Assembly (NCBI RefSeq): GCF_001866665.1
Contig: NZ_MLYO01000040.1
Span: 37,198-101,197, forward strand
DNA length: 64,000 bases
Source: Streptomyces monashensis
GTDB taxonomy: Bacteria > Actinomycetota > Actinomycetes > Streptomycetales > Streptomycetaceae
Direction: 5' to 3'
Both the position numbers and the translations under genes were made by a program. Below are positions 16,183 to 24,710 of the stretch, one piece after another. Every line of letters starts with the position of its first letter. Position 1 is the stretch's first letter. Below the pieces are notes generated by a model. The model ran no database searches, was not told where the DNA came from, and saw only the letters and a program-made list of their open reading frames with translations.

Positions 16183-16968
16183 ATGAACCGCTACGAAGGC
16201 CGCCGCGCACTGATCACCGGCGGCGGCTCGGGCATCGGCCAGGCCACCGTGCTGCGTCTCCTCTCCGAGGGCGGCACCGTCGTGGCCGCCGATGTGAGCG
16301 AGCGGGGTCTGAAGGACACCGTCGAGAAGGCCGGAGCACACGCGGACCGCCTCACCACGCTCGTCGTGGACATCGCCGACGAGACCTCCGTACGCGAGGG
16401 CGTCGCGACCGCGGTCGCCGCGCTCGGCGGGCTTGACGTGCTGGTCAACGCGGCCGGGATCCTGCGCTCCTCGCACACCCACGAGACGCCCCTGCGGGAC
16501 TTCACCCGCATCCTGCAGGTCAACCTGGTCGGCACCTTCCTCGTCGTCCGCGAGGCCATACCGGCACTGCTGACGGGCCGCGACGCGGCGGTGGTCAACT
16601 TCAGCTCCACCTCGGCGGCGTTCGCACACCCGTACATGGCGGCCTACGCGGCGAGCAAGGGCGGGATCCAGTCCATGACCCACGCCCTGGCCGCCGAGTA
16701 CGCGAAGCGGGGCATCCGCTTCACCGCCGTCCAGCCAGGGTCCATCTCGTCCGGCATGACCGACGGCAGCGGCGCCAGCGGCCAGAGCACCGGTCCGGGG
16801 CTGCCCGCGGATGCCGACATGGCGCTGTTCGCCAAGCTCTCCCCCGCGCTCGGGCAGGGCTTCGCCGGTCCCGAGACGGTCGCCTCCGTCGTCGCGATGC
16901 TCGCCTCGCGGGACGGCCGGTTCATCACCGGCACCGAGATCCGCGTCGACGGCGGCACCCACTTCTGA
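16183..16968 (+). CDS. Short-chain dehydrogenase/reductase
   Basis: A 261-residue classical SDR. It has the cofactor motif TGGGSGIG near residue 13, the NAAG motif, a catalytic Ser in NFSSTSAA, and YAASK (catalytic Tyr/Lys), ending in GTEIRVDGG. An acidic residue after the second strand (AADVSE) suggests NAD over NADP. GGAGAAG precedes the ATG. The substrate is not predictable; regulation by the divergent TetR suggests an inducible catabolic or detoxifying role. Confidence 0.9.
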   Translation: MNRYEGRRALITGGGSGIGQATVLRLLSEGGTVVAADVSERGLKDTVEKAGAHADRLTTLVVDIADETSVREGVATAVAALGGLDVLVNAAGILRSSHTHETPLRDFTRILQVNLVGTFLVVREAIPALLTGRDAAVVNFSSTSAAFAHPYMAAYAASKGGIQSMTHALAAEYAKRGIRFTAVQPGSISSGMTDGSGASGQSTGPGLPADADMALFAKLSPALGQGFAGPETVASVVAMLASRDGRFITGTEIRVDGGTHF

Positions 16969-16974
16969 ACAGGG

Positions 16975-16999
16975 GCGTGCCCGGCCGCACCGGCCACGC
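16975..16999. terminator. Hairpin between convergent SDR and dehydratase genes
   Basis: GCGTGCCCGG and CCGGCCACGC pair in 9 of 10 positions around a 5-base loop, 7 bases beyond the SDR stop, in the 54-bp space between convergent genes. Confidence 0.5.
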
Positions 17000-17022
17000 G
17001 CCGGTACGGTCCGGTACGGCCG

Positions 17023-17991
17023 TCAGGAGCCGAGGAGTTCGACGAACCGCTCGATGTCGATGTTGCCGCCGGAGGCGATGACGCCGACGCGCGGCGGGAG
17101 GTTCTCGACGCGGCCCGCCAGGAGTGCGGCCAGAGCGGTGGCGCCGCTGGGTTCGAGGACGATCTTGAGGCGCTCGAAGGCGAACCGCATGGCGGTGATG
17201 ATCTCCGCGTCGCCGACCAGCGCAATGCCGTCGACCAGGCGCTGGTTGATCGGGAAGGTGAGCTCGCCCGGCGTGGGCAGTGCCTGTCCGTCGGCGATGG
17301 TCCGGGGGACGGGCCGGGTGACGCGGACGCCGCTCTCCAGCGACCGCTTGGTGTCGTCCCCCGCCTCGGGCTCCACGCCGAGGACCCGGATGGCGGGGTG
17401 CAGCGCCTTCGCGGCGGTGGCGCTGCCGGCGATGAGTCCGCCTCCCCCGACCGGCACGACGAGGGCGTCCAACGGGCCGGTCTCCTCCAGGAGTTCGAGG
17501 GTCGCGGTGCCCTGGCCGGCCATGACGTGCGGGTGGTCGTAGGGCGGGATGAGGGTGAGACCACGCTCCTCGGCGAGCGCATGGCCGAGCGCGGTGCGGT
17601 CCTGGGTGTAGCGGTCGTAGGTGACGATCTCGGCCCCGTACCCGGCGGTGGCCTCGCGTTTGGCGCGCGGGGCGTCCTCGGGCATCAGCACGACGGCGCT
17701 GGTGCCCAGTTCTCGGGCGGCGAGGGCGGTGGCCTGGGCGTGGTTGCCGGAGGAGTAGGCCGCGATGCCCCTGGCCAGTTGCTCCGGCGGGAGCTGGGCG
17801 GCCGCGTTGTAGGCGCCGCGGAACTTGAAGGCGCCGACCCGCTGGAAGTTCTCGCACTTGATGAACACCTCGGCGCCGACGAGGGAGTTCAGGGTGCTCG
17901 AGGTGAGGACGGGGGTGCGGTGGGCGACGCCTGCGAGGCGTGCGGCGGCGGCACGGACGTCGTCGAACGTGACGGGTGAAGCGGCGGCCAT
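17023..17991 (-). CDS. PLP-dependent threonine/serine dehydratase
   Basis: A 322-residue fold-type II PLP enzyme of the threonine ammonia-lyase family that deaminates threonine or serine to the 2-oxo acid. The PLP lysine lies in VGAFKFRGAYNA, the substrate loop in SSGNHAQA, and the phosphate loop in VPVGGGGLIAGSA. There is no C-terminal ACT regulatory domain, so it is the short catabolic (TdcB or serine racemase-like) form rather than biosynthetic IlvA. It follows the YheO-type regulator by 22 bp in the same direction and is probably in one operon with it. Confidence 0.92.
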   Translation of the reverse strand: MAAASPVTFDDVRAAAARLAGVAHRTPVLTSSTLNSLVGAEVFIKCENFQRVGAFKFRGAYNAAAQLPPEQLARGIAAYSSGNHAQATALAARELGTSAVVLMPEDAPRAKREATAGYGAEIVTYDRYTQDRTALGHALAEERGLTLIPPYDHPHVMAGQGTATLELLEETGPLDALVVPVGGGGLIAGSATAAKALHPAIRVLGVEPEAGDDTKRSLESGVRVTRPVPRTIADGQALPTPGELTFPINQRLVDGIALVGDAEIITAMRFAFERLKIVLEPSGATALAALLAGRVENLPPRVGVIASGGNIDIERFVELLGS

Positions 17992-18013
17992 GACGAGATC
18001 CTCTCCCGGTGCG

Positions 18014-18685
18014 TCATTTCGCGTAGTTGTAGACGGTCGCCCGGGACACGCCGAGCAGGTCCGCGATGGTCTGCGCGGCGTCGCGCGAGTCGAAGTACCC
18101 GTCCTGGTAGAGCTGTCGTACGAGCGCCTTCTTGTCGTCGCGGCTCAGCGACCGGGGCGTGGCGCCGCGTTGGGCGGACAGCTCCTCCACGGTCCGGCGC
18201 AGTTCGCGGGCGGTGCGGTCGCGCAGGGTCTCCAGCGGGCGGTCGCCGTGCGCGGTGTCCGTGGCGACGAGGTTCGAGAGGGCGAGCGTGACGGGTGACA
18301 GGACGGAGATGTCGAGGTTGAGGCAGAGCGCGGCGACGTACTCCCCCTCGGTGTTCTTGATGCCGATGGACGTGCTCTTCGCGGGGCGGCCGTCCGGGAA
18401 GCGGTTGGGGTAGTTCTGGACGACGCTCGGAAAGTCCGGGTCGGCGATGCGAGCGAGTCCCAATTCGGTTGCGGGATCCCCGACTTGGCGCCCCGACAGA
18501 TCGTTCTCGATCACCCGGATCGCATGTCGCGGGTCCCGCAGGTCGTGCAGCACCACCTCGCACAGGCCCGGAAACATCCGCCCGAGCGCGACGGCGATCT
18601 TCTCGGCCTCCCGGACGAGGTGTTCGTCGGACTCCGCCGCCACCCCACTCACCAGCTCCCTGCCCTGCTTGGATTTATTTTCCAA
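18014..18685 (-). CDS. YheO/DauR-type helix-turn-helix regulator
   Basis: A 223-residue regulator with an N-terminal YheO PAS-like domain (LHDLRDPRHAIRVIENDLSGR, then STSIGIKNTEGEYVAALCLN) and a C-terminal DauR-type helix-turn-helix (FDSRDAAQTIADLLGVSRATVYNY). The best-known member, DauR of Pseudomonas, controls D-arginine catabolism. Here the gene is directly upstream of the dehydratase, so control of amino-acid degradation with an amino acid as ligand is likely. The stretch 18686-18889 upstream holds no gene. Confidence 0.85.
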   Translation of the reverse strand: MENKSKQGRELVSGVAAESDEHLVREAEKIAVALGRMFPGLCEVVLHDLRDPRHAIRVIENDLSGRQVGDPATELGLARIADPDFPSVVQNYPNRFPDGRPAKSTSIGIKNTEGEYVAALCLNLDISVLSPVTLALSNLVATDTAHGDRPLETLRDRTARELRRTVEELSAQRGATPRSLSRDDKKALVRQLYQDGYFDSRDAAQTIADLLGVSRATVYNYAK

Positions 18686-18889
18686 GACTGTACACGAATT
18701 CCAAATAGATCACGGACACCGGCGGTGTCCCGGTCCCGGGGGAGCCGCCCGCGGGCGAGCGAGCTCCACGGAATCACCCCGGCACCCTGGGACATGCGTG
18801 ATCGCATAGAGGGGGGCGGCGGGCTCGGGGGCCATCCGCACCGTACGCCGGGTCGCTCTCCGGCCCGAGGGTGCGCCGACGATATGCCG

Positions 18890-19594
18890 CTAGCCGGCCA
18901 ACTGCGGGTAAAGCGCCGCCAGTTCACCGGAGAGGCCCGCCTTCACGTTCCTGGTGAGGTCGTCCGCGAGCACTTCGTACGCCCCGGTTTCGACGCCGTC
19001 GAGCGCGAGGGCGGCGACGTCGTGCGGTGTGGACTTGGGGGCATCCACGGCCGCGGCCATGTCGGTGTCGATGTAGCCGACGTGCAGTCCCGTCACTCCG
19101 ATGCCGCGTGAACCCAGCTCCAGGCGAAGGGAGTTGGTCTGGGACCAGAAGGCGGCCTTGGTGGCGCTGTAGGAGCCGGCGAGCCCGATCCAGGAGAGCA
19201 CGGAGTGCACGTTGAGGAGGTGTCCGCCGCCGTTGCGCTCGAGGACCGGAACGAAGGCCCGGGTGACCAGGAGCGGACCGTAGAAGTTGGTCTCGAACTC
19301 ACGCCGTACGACGTCGATCTCGGCGTCGAGGAAGGAATGCGCGCCGAGCGAGACACCCGCGTTGTTGATCAGGATATTGACGTCCTGCGCCTGCGCGGCG
19401 GCCTCGGCGACGGAGGCCGGGTCGGTGACCTCCAGGGCGAGCGGAACGGCGTCCGGGTGGGTCACGGTGCGCGGGTCCCGGGCCGTGGCGTACACCTTGG
19501 CGGCCCCGCGCGCGTACAGCTCCTCCACCAGCGCCCTGCCCAGGCCCCGGCTGCCACCGGTGACCAGGGCGACGGAGTTCTTGATCGCGGTCAT
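18890..19594 (-). CDS. Short-chain dehydrogenase/reductase under palindromic operators
   Basis: A 234-residue SDR. It has TGGSRGLG near residue 13, NNAG, the YSATK catalytic pair (Tyr/Lys), and the usual His-Val-Gly-Tyr segment after it. The short form with LVTRAFVPVLERNGGGHLLN resembles SDRs that are induced with TetR regulators. Its promoter region carries three CCGATCGG-centred palindromes, but no TetR gene is next to it. The substrate is unknown. Confidence 0.88.
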   Translation of the reverse strand: MTAIKNSVALVTGGSRGLGRALVEELYARGAAKVYATARDPRTVTHPDAVPLALEVTDPASVAEAAAQAQDVNILINNAGVSLGAHSFLDAEIDVVRREFETNFYGPLLVTRAFVPVLERNGGGHLLNVHSVLSWIGLAGSYSATKAAFWSQTNSLRLELGSRGIGVTGLHVGYIDTDMAAAVDAPKSTPHDVAALALDGVETGAYEVLADDLTRNVKAGLSGELAALYPQLAG

Positions 19595-19622
19595 GTCGTC
19601 TCCAGGGGGAAGTCACGAGTGA

Positions 19623-19670
19623 AAACCGATCGGTTTCCGATCGGTCTCCCCACGGTAAACCGATCGGTTT
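19623..19670. promoter_or_regulatory. Three phased palindromes centred on CCGATCGG
   Basis: AAACCGATCGGTTT occurs perfectly at 19623-19636 and 19657-19670, with a shorter CCGATCGG at 19637-19644. Centres are 11 and 23 bp apart, about one and two helical turns. They lie 29-76 bp upstream of the SDR start and are classic for a dimeric TetR-type repressor binding cooperatively. Confidence 0.75.
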
Positions 19671-19764
19671 CCAACTTCAAGCGCGCCCCGAGGCCGCCTG
19701 TTGCCACCCCGCCCACTATCCTGCCTAGTAAGTTTGATTTTCCAACTCAGCACGAGGAGGCCGC

Positions 19765-20904
19765 ATGAACGAGCAGCGCACGGCCGACGGAGCGGGGAGC
19801 CGGAAGCTGCCCGCCCGCCTAGCCGCCCACCCGTCGGTACGGGCCGTACTGGCATCCCGTGCGAACGCCGCTCCGGCACCGCCGCCCGCGGTGATCGACG
19901 CGGAGTGGCTGCGCGCGCTGTGTCTGGAGGCCGGTGCGGACGACGCGGCGGCGGTGAGCCTGGACCACCCCGACCTCGCCGGGGAGCGGGACCATGTCCT
20001 GGCCGCCCTGCCGGGCACGCGCGCGCTGGTCTCACTCATGGTCCGGATGAACCGCGACAACACCCGCTCGCCCGCGCGCAGCGTGGCCAACCAGGAGTTC
20101 CACCAGACCGACGAACAGGTCAACGCCGCCGCCCGCAGGGTGGTCCGGGCCCTGGAGGACGCCGGCCATCGCGCGCTCAACCCGTCCGCCGGGTTCCCGC
20201 AGGAGATGGAGCGCTTCCCCGGCCGTATCTGGGTCGTCGCGCACAAGACGGTCGCCGTGGCCGCGGGTCTGGGCGTCATGGGGCTGCACCGCAATGTCAT
20301 CCACCCCCGATTCGGCAACTTCGTACTGCTCGCCACCGTGCTCGTGGACGCCCCGGTCAGCGCGTACGGCCGACCGCTGGACTACAGCCCCTGCGTGGAC
20401 TGCAAGCTGTGCGTGGCGGCCTGTCCGATCGGGGCCATCGGCAAGGACGGCTCGTTCGACGCCCTGGCCTGCACGACCCACAACTACCGGGAGTTCATGA
20501 GCGGCTTCACCGACTGGGTGCAGACCGTGGCCGACAGCGCGGACGCGGCCGACTTCCGCTCACGGGTGACCGACCCGGAGAACGCCTCGATGTGGCAGAG
20601 CCTCGCCTTCAAGCCGAGCTACAAGTCCGGCTACTGCCTGGCCGTGTGCCCCGCCGGCGAGGACGTGCTGGGCCCGTATCTCGACGACCGCAAGGCCTAT
20701 CTGGAGACCGTGCTGCGCCCGCTCCAGGACAAGACGGAGACCCTCTACGTCCTGCCGGGCTCCGACGCCCAGCGGTACGCCGAGCGCCGTTTCCCGCACA
20801 AGCCGGTCAAGGAGGTCTCCGGCGGCTGGCGGCCCCCCGCCGTGCGCCGTCCCGTCGAGCGGCCCGCCGACGAGGAGCGCCCGGGGTCCCCCGGACCCGG
20901 CTGA
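19765..20904 (+). CDS. QueG-like 4Fe-4S protein
   Basis: A 379-residue protein related to epoxyqueuosine reductase and reductive dehalogenases. A ferredoxin-type motif CVDCKLCVAACPIGAI lies near residue 213, a separate Cys follows (LACTTHNY), and CLAVCPAGED near 294 completes a second cluster, as in QueG. The segment before it (ALVSLMVRMNRDNTRSPARS; VAAGLGVMGLHRNVIHPRFG) matches the QueG cobalamin-binding half loosely. Streptomyces do not obviously use this protein for queuosine, so the substrate is open. It has a good AGGAGG-like site (GAGGAGG) before the ATG and stands alone. Confidence 0.75.
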   Translation: MNEQRTADGAGSRKLPARLAAHPSVRAVLASRANAAPAPPPAVIDAEWLRALCLEAGADDAAAVSLDHPDLAGERDHVLAALPGTRALVSLMVRMNRDNTRSPARSVANQEFHQTDEQVNAAARRVVRALEDAGHRALNPSAGFPQEMERFPGRIWVVAHKTVAVAAGLGVMGLHRNVIHPRFGNFVLLATVLVDAPVSAYGRPLDYSPCVDCKLCVAACPIGAIGKDGSFDALACTTHNYREFMSGFTDWVQTVADSADAADFRSRVTDPENASMWQSLAFKPSYKSGYCLAVCPAGEDVLGPYLDDRKAYLETVLRPLQDKTETLYVLPGSDAQRYAERRFPHKPVKEVSGGWRPPAVRRPVERPADEERPGSPGPG

Positions 20905-21197
20905 GCACCGCCACCCGCCGGGCAGCCCTCGTCACCCGGGCGGCCCGTCTCCGCTGGCCGTCGCGCGCCCGGTGGCAGAGGGTCTGAACAAGATCGGTGG
21001 GTCGATGCCTCGTCCGACCGGTCGCCGAGTCGCCCCTCCCTGTCCGTGACGACGTGCCGAGGCGGGCCGACCCACCGGGGGGGGCGGGGAGCGATCAATC
21101 CATGCGCTCGGGTAGTTCCCCGCCCTCTCCCACCCCGCCCGTGCCACCCGCGTCGCCCGGCGACCCGCAGTCCGGCCAAGAGCAGCCCTGATCGCTG

Positions 21198-21468
21198 ACC
21201 GCCGCGCCGCAGGAAGCGGATCACCGGGTGTCCGTCGGCGGTGGTGACCGCGGCGTCGACGCCGTACACCCGCTTGATCAGGTCGGTGGTCGGGACCTCG
21301 CCGGGCGGGCCCTCGGCTACCGCCCGCCCGCCGTGCAGCACGAGCAGCCGTGGCCGTGCGCACCCGCCCCCGCAGTCGGGCGACGAGCTGCTCGCCGCGC
21401 TTCTCCACGCCGAACGCCCGGGCCAGGTCGCGTGTTTCGCCGTAGACGGCAGCCAGGGCGAGCGGCTT
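21198..21468 (-). pseudogene. Fused remnants of a siderophore-type ABC importer
   Basis: In the 700-bp gap 20905-21604 two protein fragments can be read on the minus strand in different frames. At about 21358-21468, VYGETRDLARAFGVEKRGEQ resembles the middle of a FepB/BtuF-type binding protein. At about 21198-21350, LLVLHGGRAVAEGPPGEV and KRVYGVDA resemble the C-terminus of a FecE-type ATPase. They are adjacent and out of frame, as left by a deletion that joined two genes. The rest of the gap, including a G-run near 21080, holds nothing I recognise. Confidence 0.6.
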
Positions 21469-21604
21469 CGCGCGGGACCCGTCGCCGCCCCGCGCACGGC
21501 CGTCGGCAGCCGGAACTGTGGGCACGAACGGGGTAGTTGATATGGCAAGCTTTGGCCAATCGTTCACGGGACGAGGCCGTGACGGTCGGGGAGAGGAGCC
21601 CACT

Positions 21605-22405
21605 GTGACTCAGGACGGCGGCCAGGCCGTGCGCATCGACACCAGCAAGCCGCATCCCGCGCGCATCTACGACTACCTCCTGGGCGGCAAGGACAACTAC
21701 GAGGTGGACCAGCAGGCGGGCGACCAGCTGGCCGCGGCGGCCCCCGAGGTGTGGATCTCCGTGCGCGCCAACCGCGCCTTCCTGCACCGCGCGGTGCGCT
21801 ACGTCGTCGACAGCGGCGTCCGCCAGATCCTGGACATCGGCACCGGACTGCCCACCTCCCCGAACGTGCACGAGGTCGCCCAGCAACTGGCACCGGACGT
21901 GCGTGTCGCCTACGTCGACAACGACCCGATCGTGAAGGCGCACGCCGACGCGCTGCTCAGCCGGGCCGGCACGACCAGCATCGTCCTCGCCGACCTGCGC
22001 GATCCGCAGTCCGTCATCGATCATCCGGAGGTCCGCCGGATCATCGACTTCGGCCGGCCGGTCGCCCTGTTCCTTGTCGCCGTACTCCACTTCATCCGTG
22101 ACGCGGACGAGCCCGAGCGGATCGTGGCCACGTTGCGCGACGCGCTGCCGGCCGGCAGCTTCCTCGTCCTCTCCCACGCGACGGGCGACTTCGCCGACGA
22201 CCGCAGCGACGCCGAGGCCGTCTACCGGAGCGCCACCGCCACCATGAACCTGCGCTCCCGCGACCGGGTCGAGCGGTTCTTCGACGGCCTCGAGCTGGTC
22301 GAACCCGGCCTGACCCAGGTCCCGTTCTGGCGCCCGGACACCACCCCGCCGGCCGGCTCCGAGGAGATCGGCTTCTACGGCGCGGTGGCCCGGAAGAACG
22401 CCTGA
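21605..22405 (+). CDS. DUF574-family SAM-dependent methyltransferase
   Basis: A 266-residue methyltransferase of the actinobacterial DUF574 family. The signature opening RIYDYLLGGKDNYEVD is followed by the SAM motif QILDIGTGLPTSPNVHEVAQ and a second-strand acidic region (VAYVDNDPIV). The GTG at 21605 is chosen because GGAGAGGAG lies just upstream and the family N-terminus follows. Streptomyces genomes carry many copies of this family; substrates are unknown. Remnant genes flank it on both sides. Confidence 0.9.
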   Translation: MTQDGGQAVRIDTSKPHPARIYDYLLGGKDNYEVDQQAGDQLAAAAPEVWISVRANRAFLHRAVRYVVDSGVRQILDIGTGLPTSPNVHEVAQQLAPDVRVAYVDNDPIVKAHADALLSRAGTTSIVLADLRDPQSVIDHPEVRRIIDFGRPVALFLVAVLHFIRDADEPERIVATLRDALPAGSFLVLSHATGDFADDRSDAEAVYRSATATMNLRSRDRVERFFDGLELVEPGLTQVPFWRPDTTPPAGSEEIGFYGAVARKNA

Positions 22406-22408
22406 GCA

Positions 22409-23066
22409 CGGCGAGTCCCCCCGGCCTGCTCGACCCCGACGACCTGGTGCGCGACCATCTGCCGGACTGCGCCGGGGGCGGCCGGGACGCCGTCACCGCC
22501 GGCCGTCCGTGGAGCCACACCGCGCCGCTGCGGGCCGCCGCGACCGGGCCGCGGGTGAGGCCTTCGACCAGGGCTGGGACAAGCTCATGGCGCTGATCCG
22601 CGCCTCGGACGCCGACCCGAACCGGGTTCCCGGGCAGCGGGCGGCCTGTCCGGGCCATGCCGGGTACCTACTGCTCGGGGAGATCGCGGCCCGCCGCAGC
22701 GGTACCGCCTTCGGGGACTTCCTGGGTACCGAGGTCACCGGCCCGCTCGGGCTGAGCGCCGCGCTCGGCGGCCCGCTCGGCGCCCACATGGTGCGGGTCC
22801 CGTACCACGGCCCCGCCGAGCTCGCGGCCCGCGTCGCCGGCTTCGACGTCGTCCGGGGCCACCCCGGCGCATGTGTGGCCGGCCCCTTCGGCGAGGCGGC
22901 CGTCGCCCTTCGGCCGCACCGCAGGCAGCGCCTGTGTGGTCCTGGCGGACCTCGACGCCGGGGTGACGATCTCGGCGTACTTCAACGGCAGCGCCGCGCT
23001 CACCGAGCGCGCGGCCGCTTCGATCACGCACTGTGCACGGTGGTGTACGAGGATCTCGGTCTCGCC
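22409..23066 (+). pseudogene. Decayed serine beta-lactamase-like hydrolase
   Basis: Between the DUF574 gene and the GCS2-type ligase, fragments of a class C beta-lactamase-like hydrolase can be read in shifting frames. They are LLDPDDLVRDHLPD near 22428, GYLLLGEIAARRSG and FLGTEVTGPLGL near 22660-22755, then after a frame change around 22915 SACVVLADLDAGVTISAYFN. The N-terminal SxxK catalytic region is missing and the usual YSN is replaced by PGHA before GYLLLGE. Nothing else is visible up to 23221. Confidence 0.6.
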
Positions 23067-23221
23067 GCCCCTGGGCACACGGGCCGCGACCACCTGGCCC
23101 CGGGCCGCCTCGGCCTCATCCGAGAGCCGCCGGCCGCGGGGTTCCGCCCGCTTGGTGGGTGTCGTCCGATGGTGCGACGCTGGGTGGAGACGTGGCCGAC
23201 CCGGGGACTCCTGGAGGGCCG

Positions 23222-24700
23222 ATGGGACGTGACGTCCCGGCGCTCGTCTTCACCCGCGAGGACCGCCGCCGGTACCGGATCAAGATGCACGGATGCCTCG
23301 ACGCGCTGGCGCAGATGCTGCGCGAGCAGCGGTTCGAGTCCGAGCGGCCCCAGGTCGGCCTGGAGATAGAGCTGAACCTGGTGGGCGACGACGCCGAACC
23401 GGTGATGCGCAACAGCGATGTGCTCCAGGCCGTCTCGGACCCCGCCTGGTCCACCGAACTGGGCCGGTTCAACCTGGAGATCAACGTCCCGCCCCGGCGG
23501 CTGACGGCGGGCGGCCCCGACGCGTGGGAGGGCGAGATCCGCGCCGCGCTGAACCACGCCGACGAGCGGGCCCGCACGGTCGGCGCCCGGCTGATCATGA
23601 TCGGGATCCTGCCCACGCTGCGCCAGGAGGACATCGGCGAGGGCGCGCTGTCGGAGAACCCCCGCTACCGCCTGCTCAACGACCAGATCTTCGCGGCCCG
23701 GGGCGAGGACCTGCGCATCGAGGTGGACGGCGCCGACCGGCTGCGGACCTACGCGGACACGATCACCCCGGAGGCGGCCTGCACCAGTACCCAGTTCCAC
23801 CTTCAGGTCTCCCCCGAGGAGTTCGCCGCCTACTGGAACGCGGCGCAGGCGATCGCCGGCGTCCAGGTGGCGCTCGCGGCCAACTCCCCTTTCCTGTTCG
23901 GCAAGGAGCTGTGGCACGAGACCCGTATTCCGCTGTTCGAGCAGGCCACGGACACCCGCCCGGAGGAGATCAAGGTGCAGGGCGTACGGCCCCGGGTGTG
24001 GTTCGGGGAGCGGTGGATCAACAGCGTCTTCGACCTCTTCGAGGAGAATCTGCGCTACTTCCCGGCCCTCCTCCCGCTGTGCGACGAGCAGGACCCGGCC
24101 GAGACCCTGGACCGGGGTGACGTTCCCGAGCTGGGAGAACTCACCCTGCACAACGGCACGATCTACCGCTGGAACCGCCCCGTGTACGCCGTCACGCACG
24201 ACGTGCCGCACATCCGGGTGGAGAACCGGGTGCTGCCCGCCGGTCCGACCGTCGCCGACACGCTCGCCAACGGCGCCTTCTACTACGGTCTCACCCGGGC
24301 CCTGACCGAGGAGGACCGGCCGGTGTGGTCGCGGATGTCGTTCTCGGCGGCCGAGGACAATCTGCACACCGCCGCCCGGCACGGCATCGAGGCCCTGCTG
24401 TACTGGCCCGGGATGGGCGAAGTCCCGGTGCCCGAACTGGTGTTGCGCCGGCTGCTGCCCCTGGCGCACCGGGGACTCGCGCTCTCCGGCATGGACGAGG
24501 CGTGGCGCGAGCCGCTGCTCGGCATCATCGAGCAGCGCTGTGTGACCGCGCGCAACGGCGCGGTGTGGCAGAAGGAGACGGTCCACCACCTCGACGCCAC
24601 CACGCACACCAGCCGCCACGAGACACTGCGCCGGATGACCCAGCTCTACATCGACTACATGCACCTCAACGCTCCGGCGCACACCTGGCCGGTGGACTGA
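23222..24700 (+). CDS. Glutamate-cysteine ligase-like (GCS2 family) ATP-dependent ligase
   Basis: A 492-residue protein of the carboxylate-amine/glutamate-cysteine ligase family, which joins the gamma-carboxyl of glutamate to an amine using ATP. The metal/ATP segment VGLEIELNLVG is near residue 45, RFNLEINVPPR near 82, STQFHLQVSPEEF and HDVPHIRVENRV further on. Streptomyces use mycothiol rather than glutathione, so a role outside glutathione synthesis is likely. GGAGGG precedes the ATG. It is convergent with the S41 peptidase, and both stop codons lie in one palindrome. Confidence 0.85.
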   Translation: MGRDVPALVFTREDRRRYRIKMHGCLDALAQMLREQRFESERPQVGLEIELNLVGDDAEPVMRNSDVLQAVSDPAWSTELGRFNLEINVPPRRLTAGGPDAWEGEIRAALNHADERARTVGARLIMIGILPTLRQEDIGEGALSENPRYRLLNDQIFAARGEDLRIEVDGADRLRTYADTITPEAACTSTQFHLQVSPEEFAAYWNAAQAIAGVQVALAANSPFLFGKELWHETRIPLFEQATDTRPEEIKVQGVRPRVWFGERWINSVFDLFEENLRYFPALLPLCDEQDPAETLDRGDVPELGELTLHNGTIYRWNRPVYAVTHDVPHIRVENRVLPAGPTVADTLANGAFYYGLTRALTEEDRPVWSRMSFSAAEDNLHTAARHGIEALLYWPGMGEVPVPELVLRRLLPLAHRGLALSGMDEAWREPLLGIIEQRCVTARNGAVWQKETVHHLDATTHTSRHETLRRMTQLYIDYMHLNAPAHTWPVD

Positions 24701-24710
24701 GCCGGCTCAG
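24697..24710. repeat. Palindrome containing both stop codons of convergent genes
   Basis: CTGAGCCGGCTCAG is a perfect 14-bp palindrome. It holds the TGA of the GCS2-type gene (24698-24700) and, on the other strand, the TGA of the S41 peptidase gene (24707-24709). It may act as a minimal bidirectional terminator. Confidence 0.5.

Noticed and set aside
20905..21197. Possible gene between the QueG-like gene and the importer remnant.
   Set aside because: Open frames exist on both strands but are Pro/Arg-rich with no motif, start or ribosome site that I can support.
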